Assembly (NCBI GenBank): GCA_035610835.1
Contig: CM069444.1
Coordinates: 2,734,875-2,798,874, forward strand
Reading direction: 5' to 3'
Length of the DNA stretch: 64,000 nt
Source: Ophiura sarsii
Lineage: Eukaryota; Echinodermata; Ophiuroidea; Amphilepidida; Ophiuridae
Every line of letters starts with the position of its first letter. Positions within the stretch are counted from its first letter, which is position 1. This document shows, one piece after another, positions 10,698 through 20,751 of this stretch. Position numbers and translations under genes: made by a program. The notes below the pieces were generated by a model, which had not been told where the DNA came from, made no database searches, and worked only from the letters and a program-made list of their open reading frames with translations.

Positions 10698-11116
10698 TTA
10701 AAGGAAGGGTCCCGCAAGCACAACTTTGAGCATTACTTGTTAGAAAAATAATTATCGAGCCGAAATGACGTAATTATATAGAACAAAACATCATACTAGT
10801 AACAAAAAAACAAAAAAACTGCCATCACTCAACATGCAATTTTTAAAATTCGCGGCGATTTAAAGTCCCGGTGTCGATGACGTCATGGGTATTGGTGCTC
10901 AAATTTGCGCATGTGCATTGTGTAATTATGACATCATCGACAATGGGACTTTCGATCGCCGCGAATTTTAAAAAGTGCATGTTGAGAGATTGCGGTTTTT
11001 ATTTGTTTTTGTCATAAGTGTGGTGTTTTGTTCTATAAAATTATAAAAGTTGGGCTCGATAGTTATTTTTCTAACATATAATGCACACTTTTATGCTTGC
11101 GGGACAGCTCCTTTAA
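10698..11116 (+). mobile_element. TTAA-E foldback, copy 1
   Basis: TTAAAGGAAGGGTCCCGCAA and its inverted partner TTGCGGGACAGCTCCTTTAA end the element, with TTAA on both sides. Two arms of about 200 bp are nearly complementary throughout, including AAAATTCGCGGCGAT. A TGACGTCA palindrome lies near the centre. It interrupts the retrotransposon coding region. The second copy is at 18826-19174. Confidence 0.88.
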
Positions 11117-11393
11117 TGAAGTTATCATTCGGCCATCCAAAAGTGTTAACAATCTTAGTGTTACATGTCATCTCATATTGGTTCTGTCTGCAAAACTGTC
11201 AACTTTCACATAGAGAAACTTATGGCGCATTCGTTGTCGCATTACCAGTGATTACCCGTGATTCTTGCCACAGTGCCGTCCGGGGACTTGTCCTGTCCCG
11301 CATCGACTATGCCAATTCACTCCTATAGGGCCTATTCTGTGCGCTCTGTGATTCTTATTAGCGGCTTCAGCGTCTCCAAAACAAGGCCGCACG

Positions 11394-11707
11394 CAGTTGC
11401 GTACCCAGAGGGGCGAGGGGCGATCGCAATATTGACTGTCGTGTCGGTTGAGATTGGCACTGTCGGTTCATTTGACAAGAGGAATCATGGAATTAAGATG
11501 GTCGAAAGTACACGCGCGTATGTGTCCCCAAAATGTAATATTTGTTGGTACAAGCTTGTTTACAGCTAAAATGTACATCAATCATAGCAAAAATACGTGT
11601 AAATTCTTCGAGCGCAAATTAGTCAGTCAGACAATCTTGTCGATTCACTTTCATTCCCCCCCCCCCCCCCCCCCCAATATGGATAACCTAGCTACGCCAT
11701 GCCACTG
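11394..11707 (+). mobile_element. hAT-like element with C-tract
   Basis: The left end CAGTTGCGTACCCAGAGGGG and the right end GCTACGCCATGCCACTG are diverged inverted repeats of the CAGTGGCGTAGCCAG type seen at many hAT ends. The flanks are GCCGCACG (11386-11393) and GCCGCATG (11708-11715), an 8-bp duplication with one mismatch. A run of about 19 C lies at 11657. It splits NKAA from the following coding sequence, which resumes in frame. Confidence 0.75.
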
Positions 11708-11944
11708 GCCGCATGGCTTGTCTTTGCTTGCGGAAGGGATGAGCGCTCTGTGGATCTGCTTGCATCCCTCCACTGGCTTCCCGTTCAGGATAGGATTCGC
11801 TTCAAAATTGTTTTGTAAAAGATTTCGTTTCGCTACAGAGTGACAGGTACACATCTGAATGCAGACGACGTCTCAGATCTTCCTCGAATTCTACCCGGTT
11901 CTTTGGTCCACGCTGTAAGAAAAGAGCTGGTGATTTCTCCTTTC

Positions 11945-12109
11945 GTTGCCATAATTTGATTTTGAAATAATTAGGACTCGTATCGATCTGTAACTCAGAA
12001 TATATTTATGATTTATGATCAGAAATGTAAATCTGCAAGAAAATCTACTTTTTAAAAAAAATCATGAATAGAGGGCACCCCTGGGAAAGATCACATAATA
12101 TGCCTTTAA
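11945..12109 (-). mobile_element. TTAA-C element, right half only
   Basis: It matches the arm of the copy at 57748, with TTTATGATCAGAAATGTAAA and AGATCACATAATATGCC, and ends at TTAA (12106-12109). The other half is not visible, so the copy is truncated. It sits just past the end of the retrotransposon coding remnant. Confidence 0.6.
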
Positions 12110-12568
12110 CTATATAGAAACACCTACCCCTTTTTCAATGAGCCATGCTAAATGAGACTTTGCATTAAATCATCACTGCATACCAATGAAACGGTTTCAT
12201 TCTAGAGGGCCTCACGTTAACATGATGGTGGTTATATGCTTGTGCAGATACGGTTTCAATTGCGAATGGATTTAAGATGCAGTGCACATCAGTCTTTTTA
12301 CCTAAAGGTTATATGCAGTGAAACCTAATGGATTTGTTTCCTTGTCATAATAATGTGGCATTGTAACACGCAGGGAAATTGAATTGCTTAAAATGCCTTA
12401 GCCCATGCATAAAACATTCTTAGATAAAAGGATAGCTTTTACCCTACGCGATTTTATCTCAAAATATGTTGAACAAGTAATGTAGTAATTGGGGTCCCAC
12501 ATGAGATACATTATACGTCACTTAATCATCACTGATATATTCGCATGTCAATGTCGTACATTTAGATC
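12110..12568. other. Non-coding stretch
   Basis: I see no gene and no repeat shared with the rest of the window. Confidence 0.45.
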
Positions 12569-12803
12569 TTAACACTTTCCACGCGGCATGCCTCTGCAGA
12601 CGACATTCCAAAATATCACAAAATTATTCAAAAATGTCAACATTTTTGAATTTCATTATCATATTTGGAATCACCATGAAAAATACGTTGAAATAAGTAC
12701 AAATACACCTAGTATTGGTTTAGTAATCCTTGAGACAGAAGTTAGGGAAGGTTTCTGAATTTGTATAATATGGTAAAACCAATAGCCGCGTGGAAAGTGT
12801 TAA
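12569..12803 (-). mobile_element. TTAA-A element, copy 3
   Basis: TTAACACTTTCCACGCGGC on the left and GCCGCGTGGAAAGTGTTAA on the right. About 235 bp, complete. The CTGCAGACGAC block lies beside the left end, giving the minus orientation. Confidence 0.9.
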
Positions 12804-13438
12804 TTGTAATTAGGCACTTCCACCCGTTGGTGGCGTTAACATATAGTCGTTTGTCACCAGACGACGGTGGATACGAACGGCCGTTAATTTTGAATTTCCG
12901 TTGGTTTCAATGTAACAATGGATATTGATTGTATGACCCCATAAAATTCATCACACGTTGGAACTAAATAATTTCATCCTAAAACCACTGTGGATGGCTA
13001 ACCATCCACATTGTCAGTATCATTTTTTGAATTTAAACCGTTGTTAAGCGTTTGTCCCATTCACTTGATCACGTAACCTCGTTCGCATATTTTAACCTGA
13101 ATATTCGTGAATACGCCCGTGTCCAGCGTCGTCTGTTTGTCACAGGGCTGGTTTGGCACAGGTTGTGTCACCTTTATGGAACTACAGAGTCCCTCGATGT
13201 TTGGTCCGTGATAGGTTACGAGCTGTCAATAACGCCTGATTTACGCCATCAACGGCCGCGAAGAGGCCACTTATATTGTTGTCAAAACCCATTTGTCTCA
13301 CTTTTCAAGGAACACCCCGATGTGTTGCAATTGCGTATTGTTGTGACTTCATCCAATTTTTGCCTTTGCATTCATTCTTTACAAAGACTTGGGGCAGCTA
13401 GTAAACAAAATTATCTGGGTCATATTGCAATAATACAA
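12804..13438. other. Stretch with one unrecognised open frame
   Basis: A 140-residue frame at 13052-13474 runs into the CACTG element, so its end is not native. It contains short hydrophobic and basic patches but no motif I recognise. It may be a decayed retrotransposon piece, because another such trace (16179-16253) lies beyond the far side of the CACTG element. This is a weak inference. Confidence 0.3.
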
Positions 13439-13953
13439 CACTGTAAAAATAAGTTAGTCATTCAGTCCGATTAATTAGTCAAAGTGACAAACTTGGCTTA
13501 GTAATACGTTTTGACTAATTTACTAGGTACCTGGACTAATTTAAATTGTCTAGTGACTTATTCAGTAAGTCATTCAGACGAACTTGGCTTAGTAATACGT
13601 TTTGACTAATTTACTAGGTACCTGGACTAATTTTAAATTGTCTAGTGACTTATTCAATAAGTCATTCAGTCTGAGTCTTGGTCAAAATTAAGAACTTTCT
13701 TGGTCATATATTTAGACTAATTATATCATAGTCCTGGACGAATTTTAATTTCCAATGACTTATTTAGTTAGTCATTTAGTCCAATAAATTAGTCACAATG
13801 AACAAATGTACTTAGCCATAAGCTGACTAATTATAAAAATAGTCATTCAGTCCGATTAATTAGTCAAAGTGACGAACTTGGCTTAGTAGAAAACGTAAGT
13901 CGCGCACTGCATGATGGATGATAACCGATGAACTGGCAACACTATTTTTGCAG

Positions 13954-14071
13954 AGATCATCGCGGTGAATTTGTGCGAGCAGCCGACGAGAAAACAGGCC
14001 AAAAAGAAGCCTTTTATGCCTCTAATTTCGATGTAAACATTATCCGAGCTGGTTCCTCTTGTAGTAGGCTG
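13954..14071 (+). other. Exon-like segment inside the CACTG element
   Basis: The 118-bp segment follows ACTATTTTTGCAG, a good acceptor, and precedes GTAAGAG, a good donor. One forward frame is open through it and past the donor to a TGA near 14105. A second frame is also open. I recognise no domain. It could be a captured host exon or chance. Surrounding sequence lacks the GACTAA motif that fills the rest of the element. Confidence 0.3.
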
Positions 14072-14510
14072 GTAAGAGAAACTTTCTGGACGCCTCTCGT
14101 CATATGAATTTGTGTTTTTAGCGATGAATCGACATGAAACTTGTCGCCATAAAACACCACGCAAATTGCGTGTACAATTTCCTATGCTAATACGGTACCA
14201 TATAAATATGGTACCGTAATACACGTAGGTAGGCCTACGTGATTTGCATGTTAATTTACTGGTATTTTAGGTCAAGAAATTGAGCATTTATTCTTATTTT
14301 TAAATTACCGAACATCGCCTATACCATGGTAATGAATGCTGTTGATGTATGTCATAAGCTTACAGGCTATGCACTCGTTTAAAATAGCTCGTGATGTAGT
14401 AGGCCTAGCCCCCGGCCTAGCCTATCTATTTTATTTTTTATTTCCAAAAACTAACAGTTGAAAGTAAAAATAAACTTTTGAATTTCAACTGAATTTGGAT
14501 CTCCCTATTC

Positions 14511-14511
<1 letters not shown>

Positions 14512-14558
<47 letters not shown>
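14512..14558. repeat. AATC microsatellite
   Basis: About 11 tandem AATC units within the central part of the CACTG element. Confidence 0.95.
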
Positions 14559-14559
<1 letters not shown>

Positions 14560-14940
14560 TAAACCTAGTCCACATAAAGGCTCATGTTATTGTTAACAAC
14601 ATTAGAATGTGAACATTGTATCAAATATGCTTTGCGCAGAAACGCCTCTGACAAATAGAATTGAAATGCAAAAGAATGTGTTCTTTGTTTTTGTTGTGTT
14701 ATCTGATTTCACCAAAATGTTGACATGTATTTAATCAGTCAAAGCAGTGAATAAACATGCAAGTTTTGATTCTGCATGCAGTTTACTGTTTTATGCATAA
14801 TATTGATGATCAGTATTACCAGCTTTTAGTCATGTACAACCTTTTAATGTAAAATCCCTAAAAGCAATGACAACCATTCAAGTAAAGTCATCCTAACTTG
14901 GTTATTGCAACCTATATTATGTTGTAATTCTTAACTAGCC

Positions 14941-15530
14941 ATTCAAATCATAATGACATAAATGGTTAGTCACTGCTATAGCTGACTGCAAATCATAATG
15001 ACTTAAATGGTTAGTCATTGCTATAGCTGACTGCAAATCATAATGACTTAAATGGTTAGTCATTGCTATAGCTGACTGCAAATCATAATGACTTAAATGG
15101 TTAGTCACTGCTATAGCTGACTGCAAATCATAATGACTTAAATGGTTAGTCATTGCTATAGCTGACTGCAAATCATAATGACTTAAATGGTTAGTCACTG
15201 CTATAGCTGACTGCAAATCATAATGACTTAAATGGTTAGTCATTGCTATAGCTGACTGCAAATCATAATGACTTAAATGGTTAGTCATTGCTATAGCTGA
15301 CTGCAAATCATAATTACTTAAATGGTTAGTCACTGCTATAGCTGACTGCAAATCATAATGACTTAAATGGTTAGTCACTGCTATAGCTGGCTGCAAATCA
15401 TAATGACTTAAATGGTTAGTCACTGCTATAGCTGGCTGCAAATCATAATGACTTAAATGGTTAGTCACTGCTATAGCTGGCTGCAAATCATAATGACTTA
15501 AATGGTTAGTCATTACTATAGCTGACTAAA
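14941..15530. repeat. 45-bp minisatellite, about 13 units
   Basis: Unit positions repeat every 45 bp (for example GCTGACTGC at 14981 and 15026). Each unit contains AATCATAATGACTTAAATGG and TTAGTCAYTGCTATAGCTG. Variants alternate CATTG and CACTG, or GACTGC and GGCTGC. Because 45 is divisible by three, a 192-residue frame stays open on the minus strand. That is a by-product of the period. Confidence 0.95.
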
Positions 15531-16178
15531 TGAGAAATGTGCATGACTAATGTTTAGTCATTTTAGACATCGATTGCTCTACTAATATTTATTTGTCAAC
15601 CCTGACCTATATTGTTTAGTCATTTCATTGACTGACTTAATTACAATAGTCATCTGACTACTAACAAAAGTCACCTGACTAGCAAGAAAAGTCACCTGAC
15701 TAGCAAGAAAAGTCACCGGACTAGCAAGAAAAGTCACCTGACTAACATGAAAAATTGTGTGACTAACATGAAAAGTCGTGTGACTAAGAAAAAAGGGTCG
15801 CCTGACTAATGGTCTAAGTTGCTTGACTAATAAGAAAAGTCATCTGACTAGTAAATAAAGTCAACCTTCGTGTATAGATGACCGATTTTTGTTAGTCACT
15901 TGAGATATTTGACCAATTTAAATGGCTCCTAATAGACATAGTTGAGGACTATTTTTTTTTGGTCAAAATGACTAAGATTTTTTTACAGTGAAGTTCATTA
16001 TTTACATAAACATTAAAAAAAAGTTCTTTGTTATAGTCCGAGTTATTGTTAAGTTCTTTCGGAGAATAAACCACAGGCCGGGAATACTGCAGCGCACAGT
16101 GTCATGGTTTATTCCTGAAATCGGGACAAATGGGTTCTGACCATGCACGCTCTATTCAAATCTTTGTATTTTAAAAAT

Positions 16179-16253
16179 CTACATTGGATTGGTCTCCGAA
16201 TTCACCCAACTATAAAGGCCATCAGGTACATTTTGTTTGATGTTCTTAAAATA
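16179..16253 (+). pseudogene. Possible retrotransposon C-terminal trace
   Basis: The frame reads LHWIGLRIHPTIKAIRYI, resembling the LHWLPV..RI.FKI stretch near the C-terminus of L2/CR1 polymerases, which is seen more clearly at about 11760. Stops lie on both sides. The likeness is short and may be chance. Confidence 0.35.
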
Positions 16254-16882
16254 AACTATCCATGATTCCTACATATTTCGTTTTAAGCTCGCGAACTTTT
16301 GAACCCAGTTTTTTGGGACACGCTGTAGTATGGGTCGTTGGGTTAAATCCAATACACTTGTGTTTGTACATAATAATTAATATAAACCCAATATTCAATA
16401 CTTCCATTTTAAATGGCTTACTTAGATAGAGTAGTCCTAAGATAGGACTAACATCCGGTTCAAATAGCCATTTCAATCCGTGCACAACTTTTGTTTTGAT
16501 TCATCGTAATTTGATACCTAATTCATAAGATGACTTTTATAATATATGCGTTTCCATATTGGCACACAATGTAGTCAGAGTTATTATGGAACAAATTATT
16601 CTATGCGATGAAACTACGAGTGAAAAGGCTGTCCCAATGATCTTTAAGGTGTTCAAGAATTTGATTTGAAGGACATAACTCAACGAACATGATGAAGAAA
16701 GTTTCTTATCGGGAACAGCGGAATTTTAAAGATGCATAACGTTTTAAGAAGGCAACATAAAAAGACCGCAAGTTCTTTATACCAAACCGTACACAGCTAA
16801 TTTTCTTCTCGCATTTCTTCGGTCTCACAATTACTTATTCACTGTTCATAATAACCTATCCAGTCCCTCATAGTGTTGAAAC

Positions 16883-17110
16883 ATGTATCCGTCCGAGTCT
16901 GTTGCCACGCTCCGATACAAAGCACTTTATCTACTTACAACTTACATTGCAATCATTATATACAATGATGATCTGATAGTGCAAATTGCTACTACAAGAC
17001 GAGACCTGTCTCATGTTGGGTTCAATGTGGAGGTTTCAGCGCCAGGAGGGAATATCATAATGGCTGCCTTTAGCTGGGTGGTGTTTTTACAAAGACGCAC
17101 CATACGAAAC
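16883..17110 (+). other. Open frame with faint H-type lectin-like pattern
   Basis: A frame of about 99 residues (to 17182). The segment LIVQIATTRRDLSHVGFNVE, followed about 16 residues later by FSWVVF, has the spacing of the C-terminal part of H-type lectin domains, where a GF pair precedes a W-x-A/V strand. A plausible donor (CAGA|GTGAGT) follows near 17115. I see no companion exon or signal peptide. This is a guess at a decayed or isolated exon. Confidence 0.22.
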
Positions 17111-18089
17111 TACAGAGTGAGTCAAAATATTCAGGTCCTGTTTTCAAACGAGCAGTACAATTACTTGTTATACTGTGTCTAATTTCAAATTGAATTTACA
17201 AAAGAAAACAATACTTTCATAACGATACACATTGCGTGCCATAATTACAAACAAAAAGCATTCTGAAGTAGAAGACAATCTGCAATAGCAGTACTAAATG
17301 ACTATAAAGGGCCCAGCATTTATATTACCAAACATCCAGCATATGCATGGCAGCTTTACGGATCGCACCATTTTGGAGGGCGTATGCTCAACTCTAGCAT
17401 GTCTAGAGATGCCATGTATCCTGTCAGTGTCTCAATAATAGACGATGGAATTTAGACTTGTCTGTAAAGCAAAGTCAAAAGCAAACATGCTGTCGTTCTG
17501 TCTACATTATGTCGTGTTCTTCTTCCCATACCAGTGAGTGTGTACGATTACGAATACAAATATTCGCTTATTTGTTTTCGATCTACAATACCAGGGCGCA
17601 GCCATAATTGTTATAAAGTCATTGTAATATGATTGATACTCTGTCATTCATTCGCCCAACGTTTAATGTACGTTCTCTGTGCGTTGAAGCAATATCATCT
17701 GCCTCTTCCACTGTAATGACTGTCGTACTCTCTATGAAGCAGTCACACTCTACGTATGACTTATAGCACGAGGCAGCGTAGCTGCCGAGAGCTATAAGGA
17801 ATTAATAGCTCATCGACAGTTCTAGTATTAGTGATGATTTATGTGGCAGAACTCTGCTGTACAAACCCCTGCACAGTAGGACACTGATAGAACTTAGAAG
17901 TTTTGATTCAAGTAACACTGTTCAAGATAAACAATCATCTAATAAAACACACACACACCAAGTTGGGATATAATTAATCAGGCTATTTACGATGTCAAAT
18001 TTACAGCACTCTGAAGCTGTACGATAAGTGAAATTTGTGGAACTCTGGACTGGCTGTGTATGTGCTATTATGCATTTATATGTGGTATA

Positions 18090-18721
18090 CCGGGTGGTTC
18101 AAAAAAAAGTTGACCCAAGTTCAAAGTAATTTTTCAACCACATTTAAAGGTGCAGAGAATTTGTGTTTGTCTTAATCAGCAGTAAGTTTTGAAATTTTCC
18201 TGTAAAGATGGCACGTTTTGCTTGTTTGGTTCTTCAGTTATGGTTCATTACAGAAAACATGTACAAAACTGACTTGTCCACGGGAGCGTCATTTAAACAA
18301 AACAGCATGCTCTAGTTTCAGAATTGAAAAGCCCGCCCAGACAAAGTATCCCAATCTCTATGCTTATGTACCATTCACATTCAACAAAGAAACGTAGATA
18401 CGTATAGGTAGGTAATGTCAAGCACCAGACAGATGTTTCAGATGTCTCCTTTTTCTTTTTCTCCTATTTTTACAATTTGTGACCAATCGTGTGCAAGTCC
18501 ACTTTGTGCATCCCATTTCTACTAAAGGACGCTCCCGTGGACAAGTCAGTTTCTGTAATGAACCATATCTGAAGAACCAACCAAGATAAATGTACCATTT
18601 TATCAGGATAATTTCAAAACTTACTGCGTATCAAGACTAAGTAAACGGAAATTCTCTGAAACTTTAAATGTGGTTGAAAAATTACCTTCAACTTGGGTCA
18701 ACTTTTTTTTGAACCACCCGG
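18090..18721. mobile_element. Mariner-type foldback with about 200 bp arms
   Basis: The element begins CCGGGTGGTTCAAAAAAAAG and ends TTTTTTTTGAACCACCCGG, flanked by TA on both sides. The inverted arms continue inward for about 200 bp (18090-18298 and 18520-18721), to the shared GACGCTCCCGTGGACAAGTC. No transposase is present. The TA duplication and end type suggest a Tc1/mariner relative. Confidence 0.85.
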
Positions 18722-18825
18722 TAGAGCATGACATTGTATTCAATCAGATCATATGCATACTTAACTTGGGACTTCTGCACCAACATGACCACATCGCTAC
18801 CCTCTTATTCGTGCGAGCTGTATAC

Positions 18826-19174
18826 TTAAAGGAAGTGTCCCGCAAGCACAACATTGAGCATTATTTGTTAGAAAAATAATCATCGAGCCGAAATTACGTA
18901 ATTATATAGAACATAACACCATAATAGTCACAAAAATGAATAAAAACTGCCATCACTCAACATCAAATTTTTAAAATTCGCGGCGATCGATGACGTCATG
19001 GGTATCGATGCGCATGTGTATTGTATAACTATGACATCATCGACACTGGGACTTTCGATCGCCGCGAATTTTAAAAAGTGCATGTGTGGTGTTTTATTCT
19101 ATATAATTACACAAGTTTGGCTCGATAGTTTTTTTTCTAACATATAATGCACACTTTTATGACACCTCCTTTAA
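18826..19174 (+). mobile_element. TTAA-E foldback, copy 2
   Basis: It starts TTAAAGGAAGTGTCCCGCAA and ends CACCTCCTTTAA. It shares the arms of the copy at 10698, including AAAATTCGCGGCGAT, with a deletion near the centre. The right terminal TTAA (19171-19174) is also the left terminal TTAA of the next TTAA-A copy. Confidence 0.85.
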
Positions 19175-19422
19175 CACTTTCCACGCGGCTGTTGGTTTTA
19201 CCAAATACAAAACAAATTTTTCAGAAACCTTTCTCAAATGTCAAGGTCTATCTGAAGGATTACTGAACCAAGACTAGTCATGCTTGTACTTATTTAATGC
19301 ATTTCTCATGGTGATTCTAAATAGGCCTATGGTAATGAAATTCAATAATGTTGACATATTTGAAACATTTTGTAACATTTTGGAATGTCGGCTGCAGACG
19401 CCTGCCGCGTGGAAAGTGTTAA
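19171..19422 (+). mobile_element. TTAA-A element, copy 4
   Basis: Complete copy with TTAACACTTTCCACGCGGC and GCCGCGTGGAAAGTGTTAA ends. It shares its left TTAA with TTAA-E and its right TTAA with TTAA-D, making a three-element chain. Confidence 0.9.
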
Positions 19423-19778
19423 AGACCCAGGCATCTACTCATTCCACCAGTGGCTTAATCCAGCCAATCTGCCAATCTGACACATTTGAGCAACAGAGGA
19501 CGTTGCAATACCAAATGTTTTAAATGCCTTTTTCTTTTGATATCCATGTTCAATAGACTCCGATTCCTTTTCAAAAATATGGTGAACTGTATTTTCAAAT
19601 ATTGTTCGTATAAATCAGCTGATATAACATAGACAAACGATTTGAAACGTAAAAATGTAATTTTGACGATGTCTCTTTTTTTCTTAATTTAACACCATAG
19701 ATTGTATATGTTGTAAAAAGTATGTAACAAGATTCACAGTCACTTTGACCAACATGTAGTAGATGCCTGGGTCTTTAA
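19419..19778 (+). mobile_element. TTAA-D element, copy 2
   Basis: It starts TTAAAGACCCAGGCATCTAC and ends GTAGATGCCTGGGTCTTTAA. Interior colinear with the copy at 1874-2229 (CATTCCACCAGTGGCTTAAT, CTCCGATTCCTTTTCAAAAA). It shares its left TTAA with the preceding TTAA-A copy. Confidence 0.85.
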
Positions 19779-20256
19779 CATATAAATGCCGATTGAAATT
19801 TTTAAAAAACACCATTAAGCTTTAAAAGCAATCTGTATGATGACACGGACATTGTCTAACTAATGTCTAGTCATAGTCTAGCAAAATATTCGTTTGCCAA
19901 ATGTGGAAAAGAGATTATTGGGGAGATGTGCCGCGAAATAGGGTCCGTCCCGCTTTGCCCTTTTTGCGTCGGGTTAAGATTCTAATGTCGCTAAATCAAC
20001 GGAGCAATTTCACAGTTATACCGATGATTTCTTTCTTTCAAAGTGGTTTGCTAAATTTGGAGAAATTGTATAGAAATAGGAGACAATTTTTACTCGGGAT
20101 TTTATGTAGATTCCCCGTCGATTCCTCGTGATTGTAAATGCTATAGTCCTTTGTAAACATGATATTTATAGGTCTATGTTTCGTAAAACGGTAGACGTTT
20201 AGATATCGTATCTTCATTTTGCAATTGGAAAATCTCTTTAAACAAAATACTTAGGA
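19779..20256. other. Non-coding stretch
   Basis: No gene or repeat recognised; the 76-residue frame at 19901 has no motif. Confidence 0.45.
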
Positions 20257-20503
20257 TTAAACACTTTCCACAAAAGCAGGCGTCGGCAGACGACATTCAA
20301 AAATGTCACTAAATGTTTCAAAAATATCAAAATTATCAAATTTCATTACCACATTAGGAATCACCATGAGAAATGCATTGAAAAGTACAAACATGCATAG
20401 TATTGGTTCAGTCATCCTTGAGATAGACCTTGAAAGATGGGAAAAGTTTCTGAAAAATCTGTTTTGTATATGGTAAAACTAATAGCCGCGTGGAAAGTGT
20501 TAA
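20257..20503 (-). mobile_element. TTAA-A element, copy 5
   Basis: The right end GCCGCGTGGAAAGTGTTAA is intact. The left end is decayed to TTAAACACTTTCCACAAAAG before GCAGACGACATTC. The right TTAA is shared with the next copy, which lies in the opposite orientation. Confidence 0.85.
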
Positions 20504-20751
20504 ACACTTTCCACACGGGTATTATATAGTCTTACCATTTACAAAACAAATTGTTCAGAAACTTTTCCCATCTTTCAAGGTCTATCTCAAGGATTACTGA
20601 ACCAATGCTAGGCATGTTGGTACTTAATTTAATGCATTTCTCATGGTGATTCCAAATATGGTGATGAAATTAAATAAATATGAAATTATTGAATCATTTT
20701 GTGAAATTTTGGAATGTCGTCTGCAGCTGCCTGTCGCGTGGAAAGTGTTAA
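20500..20751 (+). mobile_element. TTAA-A element, copy 6
   Basis: Left end TTAAACACTTTCCACACGGG, right end GTCGCGTGGAAAGTGTTAA. It shares its left TTAA with copy 5 and its right TTAA (20748-20751) with the long TTAA-F foldback. Confidence 0.88.

Larger units (their letters stand above)
8613..11945 (+). pseudogene. L2/CR1-like retrotransposon reverse transcriptase, unit 2 and 3' end
   Basis: A longer copy of the same retrotransposon. Readable marks in order: KHYRPV (9588-9605), AFDTVDH (9802-9822), IGDIVRKYNICFYAYADD (10026-10079), MQLY plus WMVHNKLQLNQDKTE (10529 on), VLSRIDYANSLL (about 11291-11326), NKAA (before 11394), and LHWLPVQDRIRFKIV after 11708. The last matches the C-terminal end of L2/CR1 polymerases. 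It is interrupted by TTAA-B-like (9127-9494), hAT-like (10082-10522), TTAA-E (10698-11116) and hAT-like (11394-11707) insertions. Other stops and shifts also break it. Confidence 0.82.
13439..15990. mobile_element. CACTG-ended DNA element with GACTAA-rich subterminal arrays
   Basis: Ends are CACTGTAAAAATAAGTTAGT and ACTAAGATTTTTTTACAGTG, inverted, with AA on both outer sides as a possible 2-bp duplication. The left subterminal zone (13444-13880) is made of roughly 90-bp tandem units dense in TTAGTCA/GACTAA. The right zone (15530-15985) has short units such as AAAGTCACCTGACTAGCAAG. The middle holds unique DNA (13888-14510), an AATC microsatellite and a 45-bp minisatellite. CACTA-type (En/Spm) transposons have CACT- ends and subterminal repeats bound by their transposase; this resembles a non-autonomous member. 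No transposase is seen. Confidence 0.72.
15991..18089. other. Mostly non-coding stretch
   Basis: It holds the weak coding traces at 16179-16253 and 16883-17110 listed separately, and a short CA run near 17948. A mariner-like end fragment (TTTTTTGGGACACGCTGTA) lies near 16308. Otherwise I see nothing. Confidence 0.45.

Noticed and set aside
14935..15513. A 192-residue minus-strand frame with 15-residue repeats (TNHLSHYDLQSAIA)
   Set aside because: The 45-bp minisatellite period is a multiple of three, so any stop-free frame stays open. It lies inside a transposon, with no signal, start context or conservation to suggest a protein.
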